Source of the DNA: an uncultured Kiritimatiellota bacterium
GTDB lineage: Bacteria > Verrucomicrobiota > Kiritimatiellia > RFP12 > UBA1067
Direction of reading: 5' to 3'
Assembly: GCA_934667425.1 (NCBI GenBank)
Contig: CAKULV010000025.1
Location: 1-46,765, forward strand
DNA length: 46,765 nucleotides
Shown here: one piece after another, positions 8,932-16,619 of the stretch
How the letters are laid out: every line of letters starts with the position of its first letter
Numbering within the stretch: position 1 is the stretch's first letter
Notes under the pieces: model-generated
Database searches by the model: none
What the model was told of the DNA's origin: nothing
What the model saw: the letters and a program-made list of their open reading frames with translations, nothing else
Translations under genes and position numbers: made by a program

Positions 8932-10383
8932 CTATTTTCCGCAGACCGACTTCAGTATTGGCATCATGGCCTTGAACAAGGTATCGTAGCCTTTCTCCGT
9001 AGGGTGCAGACGATCCGCCGCCATATCCAGAGGCACGTCGCCGTTGGCATCCACAAGCGACGGTCCGATGTCGAGCCAGCGGACACGTTTGCCGTCCGCA
9101 TATTTCCTTATGAGCGAATTGACTGATTCGTTCAGCTTGCGAAAGCCATCGTCCGTTTTCCCTCGAGGGAATATCGGCATCAGGACCACTGTTGCATCGG
9201 GCTGGCGAACCGCAATCTCCGCGAGAATGTCGCCGATCGCGGCGGCGGTATCCTCCGGGCGATCCTTTGAGTGCGCATTGTTCGTACCGATCATCAGCGT
9301 GATCACCTTTGCGCTGAATCCGTCAAGCTCCCCATATCGGACCCTCCACAGGACGTTCTGGGTCTTGTCGCCCGCATCGCCGCACACCATCACGGAATAC
9401 TTCGCGCGGATCCGCTCAAGCACATTCGAGCCGCCCTTCGGCCCTGGCCGCTCCAGAAAATGCGTTATGGAATCGCCCACCATCACAAGATCCACGGAGC
9501 CATTCGACGATGCACCCTGCCGCCTGTTGCGCAGAACGCGCTCCGCCCACCAGTCAGACCCAAGCTTGGATGAATACTCGCAGAACCTGCCCTGTGGTAT
9601 TCTCGCCAAAGGGGTATCCACAGGATAAGTGTATCGATCCATGCGCGACGGGAACAGCGAACCTGGCATCCTGCGTCCTTCGCTTGCGGCATCAAGGTAC
9701 GGAATCAGGGCACTGCCCCATATGTCATAGGCGAGCCGCGAAGGCCACCGTCCGTCGGCCGAAGCCTCTATGGGCAGCATGCCGTCCGCCGTCAGGATCC
9801 GATCCGTCCAATCGACCCACACGACATTCCGCCCGTTAGCATACCGCTGAAGCTCGCGGTTCACGGCATTCGCCCTTATCCTCTCCTGAGCCGTCCTCTC
9901 GCGCCCCTGCGGGAAGAGAGGCGAAAGGACGATCCGTATCATTGAGTCCTTCGCCTGGATCGCCCTTACCACATCCCGTATGCCGACCACCACATCGAAA
10001 ACCGGTCTGCCCTGGTCAAGGTCGTTCGCCCCGACGGACACCACAACGGCTTTCGGACGGACATCCTTCATTGCCCCGTCCGATATGCGCTTCAGGGCAG
10101 AGGACGTCGTCTCGCCGTCATGCCCAATGTTGAGGGCCTCAAATGGCTTGTTCTTGAAGTACTTGTACCATTCGCCGCCCCCGACATTGGTGAAGCGGGA
10201 AACGGTCTCGTCCCCCACGAACACGACCTGCGGAGCGGACAAGACTATCTGCGGGGCAAGCGCCGAGGCAATCAGCGCCGAAGCGATGAGCGATCGCCTT
10301 GCCGTGGCAACGGCGAAGGCGGCATGTCTGCGGAACCAGTTTCCGCAAACGGCATCTGTTCGCACTGTCCGTCTCACTTGCAT
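8932..10383 (-). CDS. Tandem SGNH/GDSL hydrolase, first domain apparently inactive
   Basis: A 483-residue exported protein with two SGNH esterase domains. The second (about 295-483) is complete: GDS with Ser305, GTNNA, and DRLH with Asp457/His460. The first (about 50-245) keeps the fold (VVFVGD, SVGANDL with Asn120) but reads GDE at the Ser position (Glu59) and DGRW where DxxH should be (Trp213), so it lacks nucleophile and catalytic His. SGNH enzymes of this kind commonly deacetylate or de-esterify glycans. The start chosen is ATG 10383, which overlaps the upstream stop by 10 bases (coupled translation); a GTG at 10416 would add 11 residues. The signal region is RRSLIASALIASALAPQIVLSA after a long charged n-region. 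Confidence 0.85.
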   Translation of the reverse strand: MQVRRTVRTDAVCGNWFRRHAAFAVATARRSLIASALIASALAPQIVLSAPQVVFVGDETVSRFTNVGGGEWYKYFKNKPFEALNIGHDGETTSSALKRISDGAMKDVRPKAVVVSVGANDLDQGRPVFDVVVGIRDVVRAIQAKDSMIRIVLSPLFPQGRERTAQERIRANAVNRELQRYANGRNVVWVDWTDRILTADGMLPIEASADGRWPSRLAYDIWGSALIPYLDAASEGRRMPGSLFPSRMDRYTYPVDTPLARIPQGRFCEYSSKLGSDWWAERVLRNRRQGASSNGSVDLVMVGDSITHFLERPGPKGGSNVLERIRAKYSVMVCGDAGDKTQNVLWRVRYGELDGFSAKVITLMIGTNNAHSKDRPEDTAAAIGDILAEIAVRQPDATVVLMPIFPRGKTDDGFRKLNESVNSLIRKYADGKRVRWLDIGPSLVDANGDVPLDMAADRLHPTEKGYDTLFKAMMPILKSVCGK

Positions 10384-12215
10384 ATAACCTTGAAGCCGAC
10401 GGGCTTGATCCAGCACTGGTAGCAGCCTATGTCAACCATGCCTGAATCGGAGCGGGGATATCCCTCGCCACGAATATCCGTGGCCAGCCCCATCCAGTCG
10501 GAGTATGCGCCGCGTCCGCGCAACGGGGAACTCCGCCTGATCGCATACGGATTCTCCGGATCGCCACTGCCCACAAACTTCGGGTCTGCGCCAAAACCGT
10601 CTGCGCCGAACTTGTAGAGGTTTCTCAGCGTATACGACGGTAGGTTCGCCGCCGCGAAAAGGCCGCTCGAAAGGCCGTATGCCGCATCAGCAAACTGGAC
10701 TGCGCCAACCGTAAGCGTATTGCTGTCATAGTTGGACAAGTCATTTGCGCTATCGTTGTAGTAGAGGTTTCCGCTAAACACGCAATTCTCCACGTAAAGA
10801 GGATGATCCACGTCCTTGAAATAGCCGAAAATGCGCCCGTAACGGTTTGAGACGATGGTGCAGCTGACGAGACGGCTCTCATATTTCTGGGAACTGTCAC
10901 CGACTATGAGCGTTGCGCCGTATCCCGTAAGGATGTTGGAATGGATAAGGCAGTTGGTCGCGGCGACGAACTTGCGCAGAACCGCCGTCGCCGCCTTCTT
11001 TGCCGAAGCGAACGGATTCTCGATCGCGATCTCCCCGCCGATGTCGTGGAACGTGCAGTTCAGGAGGCTTCCGCCATGGACGTCCATTCCTGAAACGTCG
11101 CAAGCCACGAGACGAGAACCGTAGGCATTGTTTCCGGAAGAATTCTGGCCGTTGGCGATGTTGTTCCTGATCGTGCAGTTGGTTGCCGTGCAGTTGTAGA
11201 GCCCACCGCCATATCCGTTGTCACCCGAACCCGTCACGTAGTTGTCATGCACGTCAACGTCCGTCAGGACTGCGGCGGATGCCCCTCCGCCATAGTTGGC
11301 ATAGTTGGCGAAAATCGCTCCGCCAAACACCTGATAGCCGTTAACCCCACCGCCGACGGACTCCGCCGCAGAGCTTGCCGAACCGTTCCTGTTGCTGCAG
11401 ATAAGGCTGTCATATGCCTTTGACTGCGCAAGGTTCCACGCAAAAAGCCCGGCGCCGCCAGTGCCAACGTTCAACGAAACGAGCGAGTTGGACACCGTAG
11501 GCACGGCACATATCCCGCCGCCTACACTCGCGGCCTCGTTCTCGGACACCACCGAATTGATGACCGCTCCTGTGGCATCCCCATACACGCCGCCGCCGCG
11601 CCTTGCGCTGTTTCCCTTCACGATTGAGTTCCTCACCCGGTTTGGCTTGTATGCGCCGCCTCCATCGCCTGAAACGCAGGCATTGTTCAGGATCCGGCAT
11701 CCGTCGAGGTATGTGAAGTTGCAGACCCCGCCACCGCGCAAATCGGCCTTGTTTCCGATGATGGCGCAATTCGTCACGAAATGGTATCCGTGTATGCCGC
11801 CACCGCAGCCGGCAATCTTGTCTCCATCCACTGCACGGGCATAGCCATTGGTGATCGTGATGTTGCGCACCTTGGACACATATGAATTGGAATTGTCCGT
11901 ACGCAGGACACGCAATGTACCGTCGCCGACAAGGCGAACGTCGTCGCACGTCTCCCCAAGCCCCTCCATGTTGGCGTACATCAGCACAAGATGGCTGCCG
12001 CCGTTGGTGGTCGATGCCTCCATCTGCACGTTGGAGAGATCATACACGCCCGGCTCCAGCTGAATCCAGTCCGATGAACTTTGGTAGCCGTTTAGCGCAT
12101 TGACGAGTGCTTCAACGTCTCCTGACGGAACCCTCACCGTGGCGGCGACCGCAAAGAGAGGCAAAGCCGCCACAACAGCCGCCGTCCACGACACAACCTG
12201 ACTTTTCGCATTCAT
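10374..12215 (-). CDS. Secreted right-handed beta-helix protein (Pmp/choice-of-anchor type)
   Basis: A 613-residue exported protein (signal MNAKSQVVSWTAAVVAALPLFAVAA). The body from about 90 to 400 is a series of short repeats of the GGGI/GGGVY...N type (GCGGGIHGY, RGGGVCN, RRGGGVYGD, VGGGICA, GGGVNGYQ), the signature of polymorphic-membrane-protein-like parallel beta-helices. The C-terminus (SPLRGRGAYSDWMGLATDIRG...VDIGCYQ) is the conserved end of bacterial beta-helix proteins with an SPxxDxG...D..G.pR...vDiGAyE pattern. Role unknown; binding or cleavage of polysaccharide or surface display are possible. ATG 12215 has GGAGG 10 bases upstream and an extended -10 box at 12257-12265, so this starts the operon running to pilD. 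Confidence 0.85.
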   Translation of the reverse strand: MNAKSQVVSWTAAVVAALPLFAVAATVRVPSGDVEALVNALNGYQSSSDWIQLEPGVYDLSNVQMEASTTNGGSHLVLMYANMEGLGETCDDVRLVGDGTLRVLRTDNSNSYVSKVRNITITNGYARAVDGDKIAGCGGGIHGYHFVTNCAIIGNKADLRGGGVCNFTYLDGCRILNNACVSGDGGGAYKPNRVRNSIVKGNSARRGGGVYGDATGAVINSVVSENEAASVGGGICAVPTVSNSLVSLNVGTGGAGLFAWNLAQSKAYDSLICSNRNGSASSAAESVGGGVNGYQVFGGAIFANYANYGGGASAAVLTDVDVHDNYVTGSGDNGYGGGLYNCTATNCTIRNNIANGQNSSGNNAYGSRLVACDVSGMDVHGGSLLNCTFHDIGGEIAIENPFASAKKAATAVLRKFVAATNCLIHSNILTGYGATLIVGDSSQKYESRLVSCTIVSNRYGRIFGYFKDVDHPLYVENCVFSGNLYYNDSANDLSNYDSNTLTVGAVQFADAAYGLSSGLFAAANLPSYTLRNLYKFGADGFGADPKFVGSGDPENPYAIRRSSPLRGRGAYSDWMGLATDIRGEGYPRSDSGMVDIGCYQCWIKPVGFKVICK

Positions 12216-12256
12216 TTCCGATCAACCTCCGATATAGTTTGCCGTTTCGGCGCATG

Positions 12257-12265
12257 ATTTTACCA
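12257..12265 (-). promoter_or_regulatory. Extended -10 (TGGTAAAAT) of the beta-helix operon
   Basis: On the minus strand TTTATGGTAAAATCAT lies about 41 bases before the ATG at 12215. The predicted leader is about 35 bases and carries a GGAGG site. A run of ten T on the plus strand lies just upstream (12272-12281). Confidence 0.6.
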
Positions 12266-12290
12266 TAAACGTTTTTTTTTTCAACGTATG

Positions 12291-12320
12291 CGCTAAAAAA
12301 TCAAATGCAATGGGCATTGC
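12291..12320 (-). terminator. Possible weak terminator after the C69 peptidase gene
   Basis: On the minus strand GCAAT-GCCC-ATTGC (12307-12320) is followed by ATTTGATTTTTT. The stem is only five to six base pairs, so strength is doubtful, but it stands between the end of one operon and the promoter of the next. Confidence 0.35.
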
Positions 12321-12377
12321 GACTCTTCCATGTACCTAACGCTCCAGCGGAAGGGACGCGATTCATTACGTCCGCTT

Positions 12378-13559
12378 TCAGCGGAGAAGCGGCTTCACGT
12401 GGTTCTCAAGACGCTCCACGGCGGTGCCGGATTCGTCAAGCGCGGCCGGCATCGGGTCGGTGAATGGACGCCAGACGGAATACTCCGTCTCGCAGCCACG
12501 TCCCGGGGCTACGTGCATCCGAGTCTCGCCGACCGATGCCGCAAACTCGCAGATCTCCGACTCAATGGTTGTAGACGAGCAGATCGACCAGCTCTCAAGC
12601 ACATGGCGGCCATCCTTAAGCGGCGCATTGTGCGCCGTAAGGACGGACTTAACGTCTTCTACGCCAAAAGGCACCCTGCCCGGTTTCACGGAGAACGGGA
12701 ACGGCTTGCCCTCAGGCCAATCCGAACCCGTCAGCAGACGGATCGCCTGCCGGAACCGCCCGGTGTTGTTCGGATGCTCAAACGACTTTTCCTCCCCATA
12801 GTTGTAGCTTCCCTGATACGCCTTGGCGAAATTGAACTTGCCATTCCCGTCCCAAAAGCCCTTGCGCCTCGCGTTTTCGACGAGATCCTTCGATGCGATG
12901 ACATTCTCCTTCGGCCAGGCATCGAGGTTGTACACGGTGTATAGGTTGGGCATGATGGTCACTTCGTCATCCGGGCACCTCACCGCCACATAGTTGCGTC
13001 CGTGCACGACCTGCACAAGCCAGGCCTCATCCCTATCGGCAACCGTGTATATCCTCGCGCTCGGCGCGTAGCCGTACTTCTCCACAAGCCCGCAGAGGAT
13101 GCGCACCCCGTCACGTGCGCTCGTCGCGCGTTCGCCGACGGCCCGGCGCAGGTTGAACTTGATCCCTCCCTCGGCAAGCAGCGACGGGTCGTCCATCCGT
13201 TCCGTCGAATCGCCGCCGGAGTCGCTTACCACGAGCACGCCCTTCTCGTTTAGGAACGTGTCGGCATTGCCGTCGCCATAGTCGAACTTCACCTCGCCCC
13301 AGTAGCACGCAAGCGTATGCGGAACCTGCGGGATCTTGGCGTTGCATCCTTTTGTTGCCGGGAGAAGCGCCCCGGCAGGCCAATCCTTCGCAGGCAGCAT
13401 TCCGTGGTGGCATTCGAACGGCGGCCAATCGTCTTCATTGTGCCCGACAATCACATGCCCGGTCGCGGAGGCCTTCTTGCCGACGACAAACGTCATGCAC
13501 GCCTCAGACAGGGCGGTTGCGGCCAAAGCCGCGAGAAGCAACACCATCCTGGGTCTCAT
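12378..13559 (-). CDS. C69-family dipeptidase (N-terminal nucleophile hydrolase), exported
   Basis: A 393-residue Ntn-type peptidase. After the signal peptide (MRPRMVLLLAALAATALSEA) the mature chain begins at Cys21 in CMTFVVGKKASATG, followed by VIVGHNEDDWP. A Cys freed by cleavage as the N-terminal nucleophile is the hallmark of family C69 (PepD/secernin type). Downstream signatures include ARIYTVADRDEAWLVQVVHGRNYVAV and the WSICSSTT segment. These enzymes cleave dipeptides and sometimes short peptides. The ATG at 13559 lies 1 base beyond the M20 stop codon and uses a ribosome site (GGAGG) inside the M20 gene, so the two peptidases are translated together. The pair suggests use of small peptides. 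Confidence 0.87.
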   Translation of the reverse strand: MRPRMVLLLAALAATALSEACMTFVVGKKASATGHVIVGHNEDDWPPFECHHGMLPAKDWPAGALLPATKGCNAKIPQVPHTLACYWGEVKFDYGDGNADTFLNEKGVLVVSDSGGDSTERMDDPSLLAEGGIKFNLRRAVGERATSARDGVRILCGLVEKYGYAPSARIYTVADRDEAWLVQVVHGRNYVAVRCPDDEVTIMPNLYTVYNLDAWPKENVIASKDLVENARRKGFWDGNGKFNFAKAYQGSYNYGEEKSFEHPNNTGRFRQAIRLLTGSDWPEGKPFPFSVKPGRVPFGVEDVKSVLTAHNAPLKDGRHVLESWSICSSTTIESEICEFAASVGETRMHVAPGRGCETEYSVWRPFTDPMPAALDESGTAVERLENHVKPLLR

Positions 13560-13560
13560 T

Positions 13561-14691
13561 TCAACGCGCCTCCTTGAGCCATTTCACGAAGAACTCCAGA
13601 TACTCGTTCGCCGACCGAAGCGACCCATGCTCGTCGGCCTGATGCGCACCATGCGCATCGGGGCAATAGATGACTATTGGCAGACCGAGATCCGAGAACT
13701 GGAACGCATCTGTGGCGGCCACCATTTTCGCGTCACGGAACGACGCTCCCCAGCGCAAGCGCATCGCCGCAAGAAGCGATTGCACAAGCGGATCATTCGG
13801 GTCGTTGACCACCGGCGGCACACAGTACAGCGTCTCAGGCTCCATGCCCGTCAGCTCACGGACATGGTCTTTCAGCTTTCCGACATCGTCCTTCCCGACA
13901 AAACGGTACGAGAACGTAACGGATGCCTCGCCCGGAATCGCGTTCGGCGCATTCCCGGCAGACAGGATCGTTGGGGAAAGGACGCTGCGGTACGCATCAT
14001 CCGTAGGCCTTGGATACGCCTCAATGACCTTTTCGGTGGCGGCGACTATCTTCGGGATCGCGTTGTCAAGCATCCATGGGACTGACGAGTGCCCGGCCTT
14101 CCCCTTCGCGGTCAACCTAAATCCCCAATGCCCCTTCTGGGCCGTGAACAACGTATTGGTGACATCTCCCACAGTGTCGCCGACCAAGACCATCTTCCTC
14201 GGGGTGTACCCCGCATTGCGCAGCATCGTGCATGTCGGCACCCTGCCTACGCACCCATCCTCATCCGTCGCGAAGAACGCCCCTACGGATGCCTCCCCTT
14301 TAAGCTCCACAAGAACCTGGGCTATGAGCGCGGCGTTGACCTTCGTGTCGCACGCGCCGCGGCCGTATATCTCGTCGCCTACGATCTTCGGCTCATACTG
14401 CTCAGGGGATTGTGCGGGGACTACGTCGATATGTGTCACAAAGGCATAATCGCATTCCTTGCCGGGGACGGTCGATGCGTAAAGCGCGTCACGCCCCTCG
14501 ACCGTCCTTTCCACATGGCAATAAACGCCACGTTCCTCAAGATACCCTTTGAGAAACGCGGTCGCCCGGTTGCACTCCGGGATCGACCTCGATTCCGAAG
14601 GGATTGCAATCAGCCCCTTCACAAAGTCAACGTCCAACCCGGCGAACGCCGCCGCATGCAAAGCCCAGATCAGGAATGCCAACCTTTTCAT
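13561..14691 (-). CDS. M20-family metallopeptidase (ArgE/DapE/ACY1/CPG2 type)
   Basis: A 376-residue di-zinc aminoacylase or peptidase with a short signal-like N-terminus (MKRLAFLIWALHAAAFA), so probably periplasmic. Metal and catalytic motifs are in order: THIDVVPA (His87, Asp89), GRGACDTKVN (bridging Asp115), FATDEDG (Glu144 region), the dimerisation segment GKAGHSSVPW, and a C-terminal His in AHQADEHGSL. Family members remove N-acyl groups or split dipeptides; specificity cannot be told. I place the start at ATG 14691, 8 bases after GAGGCG; an in-frame TTG six bases upstream is a poorer choice. The gene lies 33 bases after manA and abuts the C69 gene. Confidence 0.88.
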   Translation of the reverse strand: MKRLAFLIWALHAAAFAGLDVDFVKGLIAIPSESRSIPECNRATAFLKGYLEERGVYCHVERTVEGRDALYASTVPGKECDYAFVTHIDVVPAQSPEQYEPKIVGDEIYGRGACDTKVNAALIAQVLVELKGEASVGAFFATDEDGCVGRVPTCTMLRNAGYTPRKMVLVGDTVGDVTNTLFTAQKGHWGFRLTAKGKAGHSSVPWMLDNAIPKIVAATEKVIEAYPRPTDDAYRSVLSPTILSAGNAPNAIPGEASVTFSYRFVGKDDVGKLKDHVRELTGMEPETLYCVPPVVNDPNDPLVQSLLAAMRLRWGASFRDAKMVAATDAFQFSDLGLPIVIYCPDAHGAHQADEHGSLRSANEYLEFFVKWLKEAR

Positions 14692-14724
14692 AGACAAATC
14701 GCCTCACCTAAAAAACAGCCGCGT

Positions 14725-15624
14725 TCACGGTTCGGAAATCAGCATACGGCAGCCGCCATCCGCAGCGATCTCGCACGACAAGCCAGCCGGCAGCAGTACG
14801 CTATCGTCCGCAGCCAACGCGACTTGCGGATAGCCTTCGGTCGATATGGCGCACTTCCCCTCGGCAACGAACAGTATGCGGAAGCCATCCGGCCTGCCGG
14901 ACAGGCTGAGGCGATCGGATACGTTGCGCACCTGCAAGTTGAAGAAAGGGCATTTTACAGGCACAGGGCCATCCATCTCCCCGCAATGCGCCAGTTCGGC
15001 CGGAGGAAGCGACCAGTCCATAGAGGCAAGCCCCTCCCGTTCATTTGTCTTGCGTCTGCCTCCCGTTGAAGGGTCGATGCGGTTCCAGTCATGAAGGCGC
15101 CAGGTGGTGTCGCTCGTCTGCTGTATCTCGTAGAGGCGGCACCCTCCTCCCACGGAATGGATCTGCCCGCCGGGGATCAGCAGCACGTCGCCTCTGGCAA
15201 CATATATTTTCCTGACAAGATGCTCTACAACGCCATCGTGCAATGCGCGGATGAAGTCATCTCTCGCCACACCCGGGTTCAACCCCACGGAAACGTACGA
15301 CCCCGGAGCCGCTCCAAGCACATACCACATCTCCGTCTTCGGGTCGCCACCGGAACGTCTGGAGGTCTCCTCGTTCGGGTGAACCTGTATGGAAAGCCTG
15401 TCCTTCGCCTCTATTATCTTGGTGAGCTGGGGGAACGGCCCGGCACATTTCGTCCCGTACAGCTCCTCTCCAAATTCATCGGCAAGGTCAGGCAGGGAGC
15501 GTCCGGCATACGGCCCTTCGGAAACGATGCTCGGATGCGCCCGATAGGCCGATACGAGCCAGAATTCCCGGCCCCATATCGCCCTATCCTCCTGGGGGAT
15601 GAACCTTAGCGGGTACTTTCTCAA
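14725..15624 (-). CDS. manA: Class I mannose-6-phosphate isomerase
   Basis: A 299-residue cytoplasmic zinc isomerase converting mannose 6-phosphate to fructose 6-phosphate, of the short bacterial type. Diagnostic parts are LSIQVHPNEETSR (zinc ligands, near 78-90), the KTEMWYVL segment with its Glu ligand, and GGQIHSVGGGCRLYEIQQTSDTTWRLHDW (near 152-180). A second small cupin-like beta domain completes the chain. The start is TTG at 15624, overlapping the TGA of the upstream gene in the sequence TTGA, so translation is coupled. It would feed mannose, for example that released by the GH92 enzyme at the right end, into glycolysis. Confidence 0.93.
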   Translation of the reverse strand: MRKYPLRFIPQEDRAIWGREFWLVSAYRAHPSIVSEGPYAGRSLPDLADEFGEELYGTKCAGPFPQLTKIIEAKDRLSIQVHPNEETSRRSGGDPKTEMWYVLGAAPGSYVSVGLNPGVARDDFIRALHDGVVEHLVRKIYVARGDVLLIPGGQIHSVGGGCRLYEIQQTSDTTWRLHDWNRIDPSTGGRRKTNEREGLASMDWSLPPAELAHCGEMDGPVPVKCPFFNLQVRNVSDRLSLSGRPDGFRILFVAEGKCAISTEGYPQVALAADDSVLLPAGLSCEIAADGGCRMLISEP

Positions 15625-16346
15625 GCCTTCAGCCTTTCAACCTCTGCCTGCGTAAGGTCACGCCACTCTCCAGGCCGCAGCCGCCCGTCGAGGCGGAGCC
15701 CGGATATCTCCACGCGCTTCAGCGACAGCACCACGAGATGCGCGGCGCTGCACATGTAGCGGATCTGGCGCTTGCGGCCTTCGCCAAGACGGAACAGAAG
15801 CGTATGCACGTTGTTTTCCTGCGAGCGGACAAGCTCCACCGGCACCGGGCGCGTAACGTATCCATCAGGCATCGTGACGGGCCCGCGAAGGACATCGAGC
15901 TTTTCATCCTGCCACCTTCCGCCGACGCGGACTACATATACCTTCTCGTGCCCGTACCTCGGATGGGTGAGGCGGAGCGCTAGGTCTCCATCGTTGGAAA
16001 GCAGGATCAGCCCTTCGGAGTCCTTGTCAAGGCGGCCGACGGGAACCAGGCGCTCGCGGATGCGTCCCTTTATGAGGTCTATCACGGTTTCGCCGCCGAA
16101 TGGATCGGAAACGCTCGACAGCACACCGGCCGGCTTGTACATCATTATGGTGCGGGTGCGCTCCTTCATGACGGCAATGACACGCCCGTCGACGCGCACA
16201 ATCACCTTCTCCGGATCAAACCGCGCACCTGGCTCGGTGCACACCGACCCATCAACGGTCACCCGCCCCTCTTCTATGATCGAGGCCGAATGGCGACGTG
16301 ACGCAACACCCCTGTGCGCCAATATGTTCTGGAGCCGCTCTTCCAT
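15621..16346 (-). CDS. rluB: Ribosomal pseudouridine synthase, RsuA/RluB/RluF family
   Basis: A 241-residue enzyme that isomerises uridine in 23S (RluB) or 16S (RsuA) rRNA. An S4 RNA-binding domain comes first (MEERLQNILAHRGVASRR, 1-60), then the catalytic domain with YKPAGVLSSV and VGRLDKDSEGLILLSNDGDL, where Asp in GRLDKDSEG is the catalytic residue, and EGRKRQIRYM. The S4 start and GRKRQIRYM fit RluB best. ATG 16346 is preceded by GGAGAG; the frame is open for another 42 codons upstream, but these lie over the promoter and are not family-like. First gene of the operon with manA, the M20 and the C69 peptidases. Confidence 0.9.
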   Translation of the reverse strand: MEERLQNILAHRGVASRRHSASIIEEGRVTVDGSVCTEPGARFDPEKVIVRVDGRVIAVMKERTRTIMMYKPAGVLSSVSDPFGGETVIDLIKGRIRERLVPVGRLDKDSEGLILLSNDGDLALRLTHPRYGHEKVYVVRVGGRWQDEKLDVLRGPVTMPDGYVTRPVPVELVRSQENNVHTLLFRLGEGRKRQIRYMCSAAHLVVLSLKRVEISGLRLDGRLRPGEWRDLTQAEVERLKA

Positions 16347-16388
16347 CAGACTCTCTCCGTCAAACCACAACAAAATCGCATGGCGGCA

Positions 16389-16417
16389 ATTATACCAAAA
16401 CAAACATGCACAAACAA
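16389..16417 (-). promoter_or_regulatory. Promoter of the rluB-manA-M20-C69 operon (TTGTTT-N17-TGGTATAAT)
   Basis: The minus strand has a -35 TTGTTT (16412-16417), a 17-base spacer and TATAAT (16389-16394), preceded by TGG. It is the only clear promoter here that combines an extended -10 with a recognisable -35. Predicted leader about 35 bases. Confidence 0.75.
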
Positions 16418-16503
16418 ATGCAGACAAGCCGCCTTGCAAATTTACGTCTTGATTTTGCAGATGGCATACCATATTCTGCCATGGAAGCCGCCTGCGCGGA
16501 TTA

Positions 16504-16528
16504 CAAAATCAGGTCTGACCTGATTTTG
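16504..16528. repeat. 25-base perfect palindrome, operator or bidirectional terminator
   Basis: Twelve-base arms, CAAAATCAGGTC and its exact complement, flank a single T. It sits 92 bases downstream of the 16620 stop (minus strand) and 87 bases upstream of the rluB -35. The outer A/T tracts with a short GC core would allow hairpins with U-rich tails in both directions; equally it is the shape of a dimeric repressor site. Confidence 0.65.
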
Positions 16529-16619
16529 GACATTGGCCATCCCGCCCGACAAAAAACGGAATGAATCATGCCACGGTCGGCGCCGTCGTGCAATCGGCAG
16601 ACGCACATAACGGACGGCG

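Noticed and set aside
16467..16479. ATACCATATTCTG as a dispersed repeat with 1911-1923 and 35687-35699
   Set aside because: Two of the three are simply extended -10 promoters read on the other strand, so promoter consensus explains the similarity.
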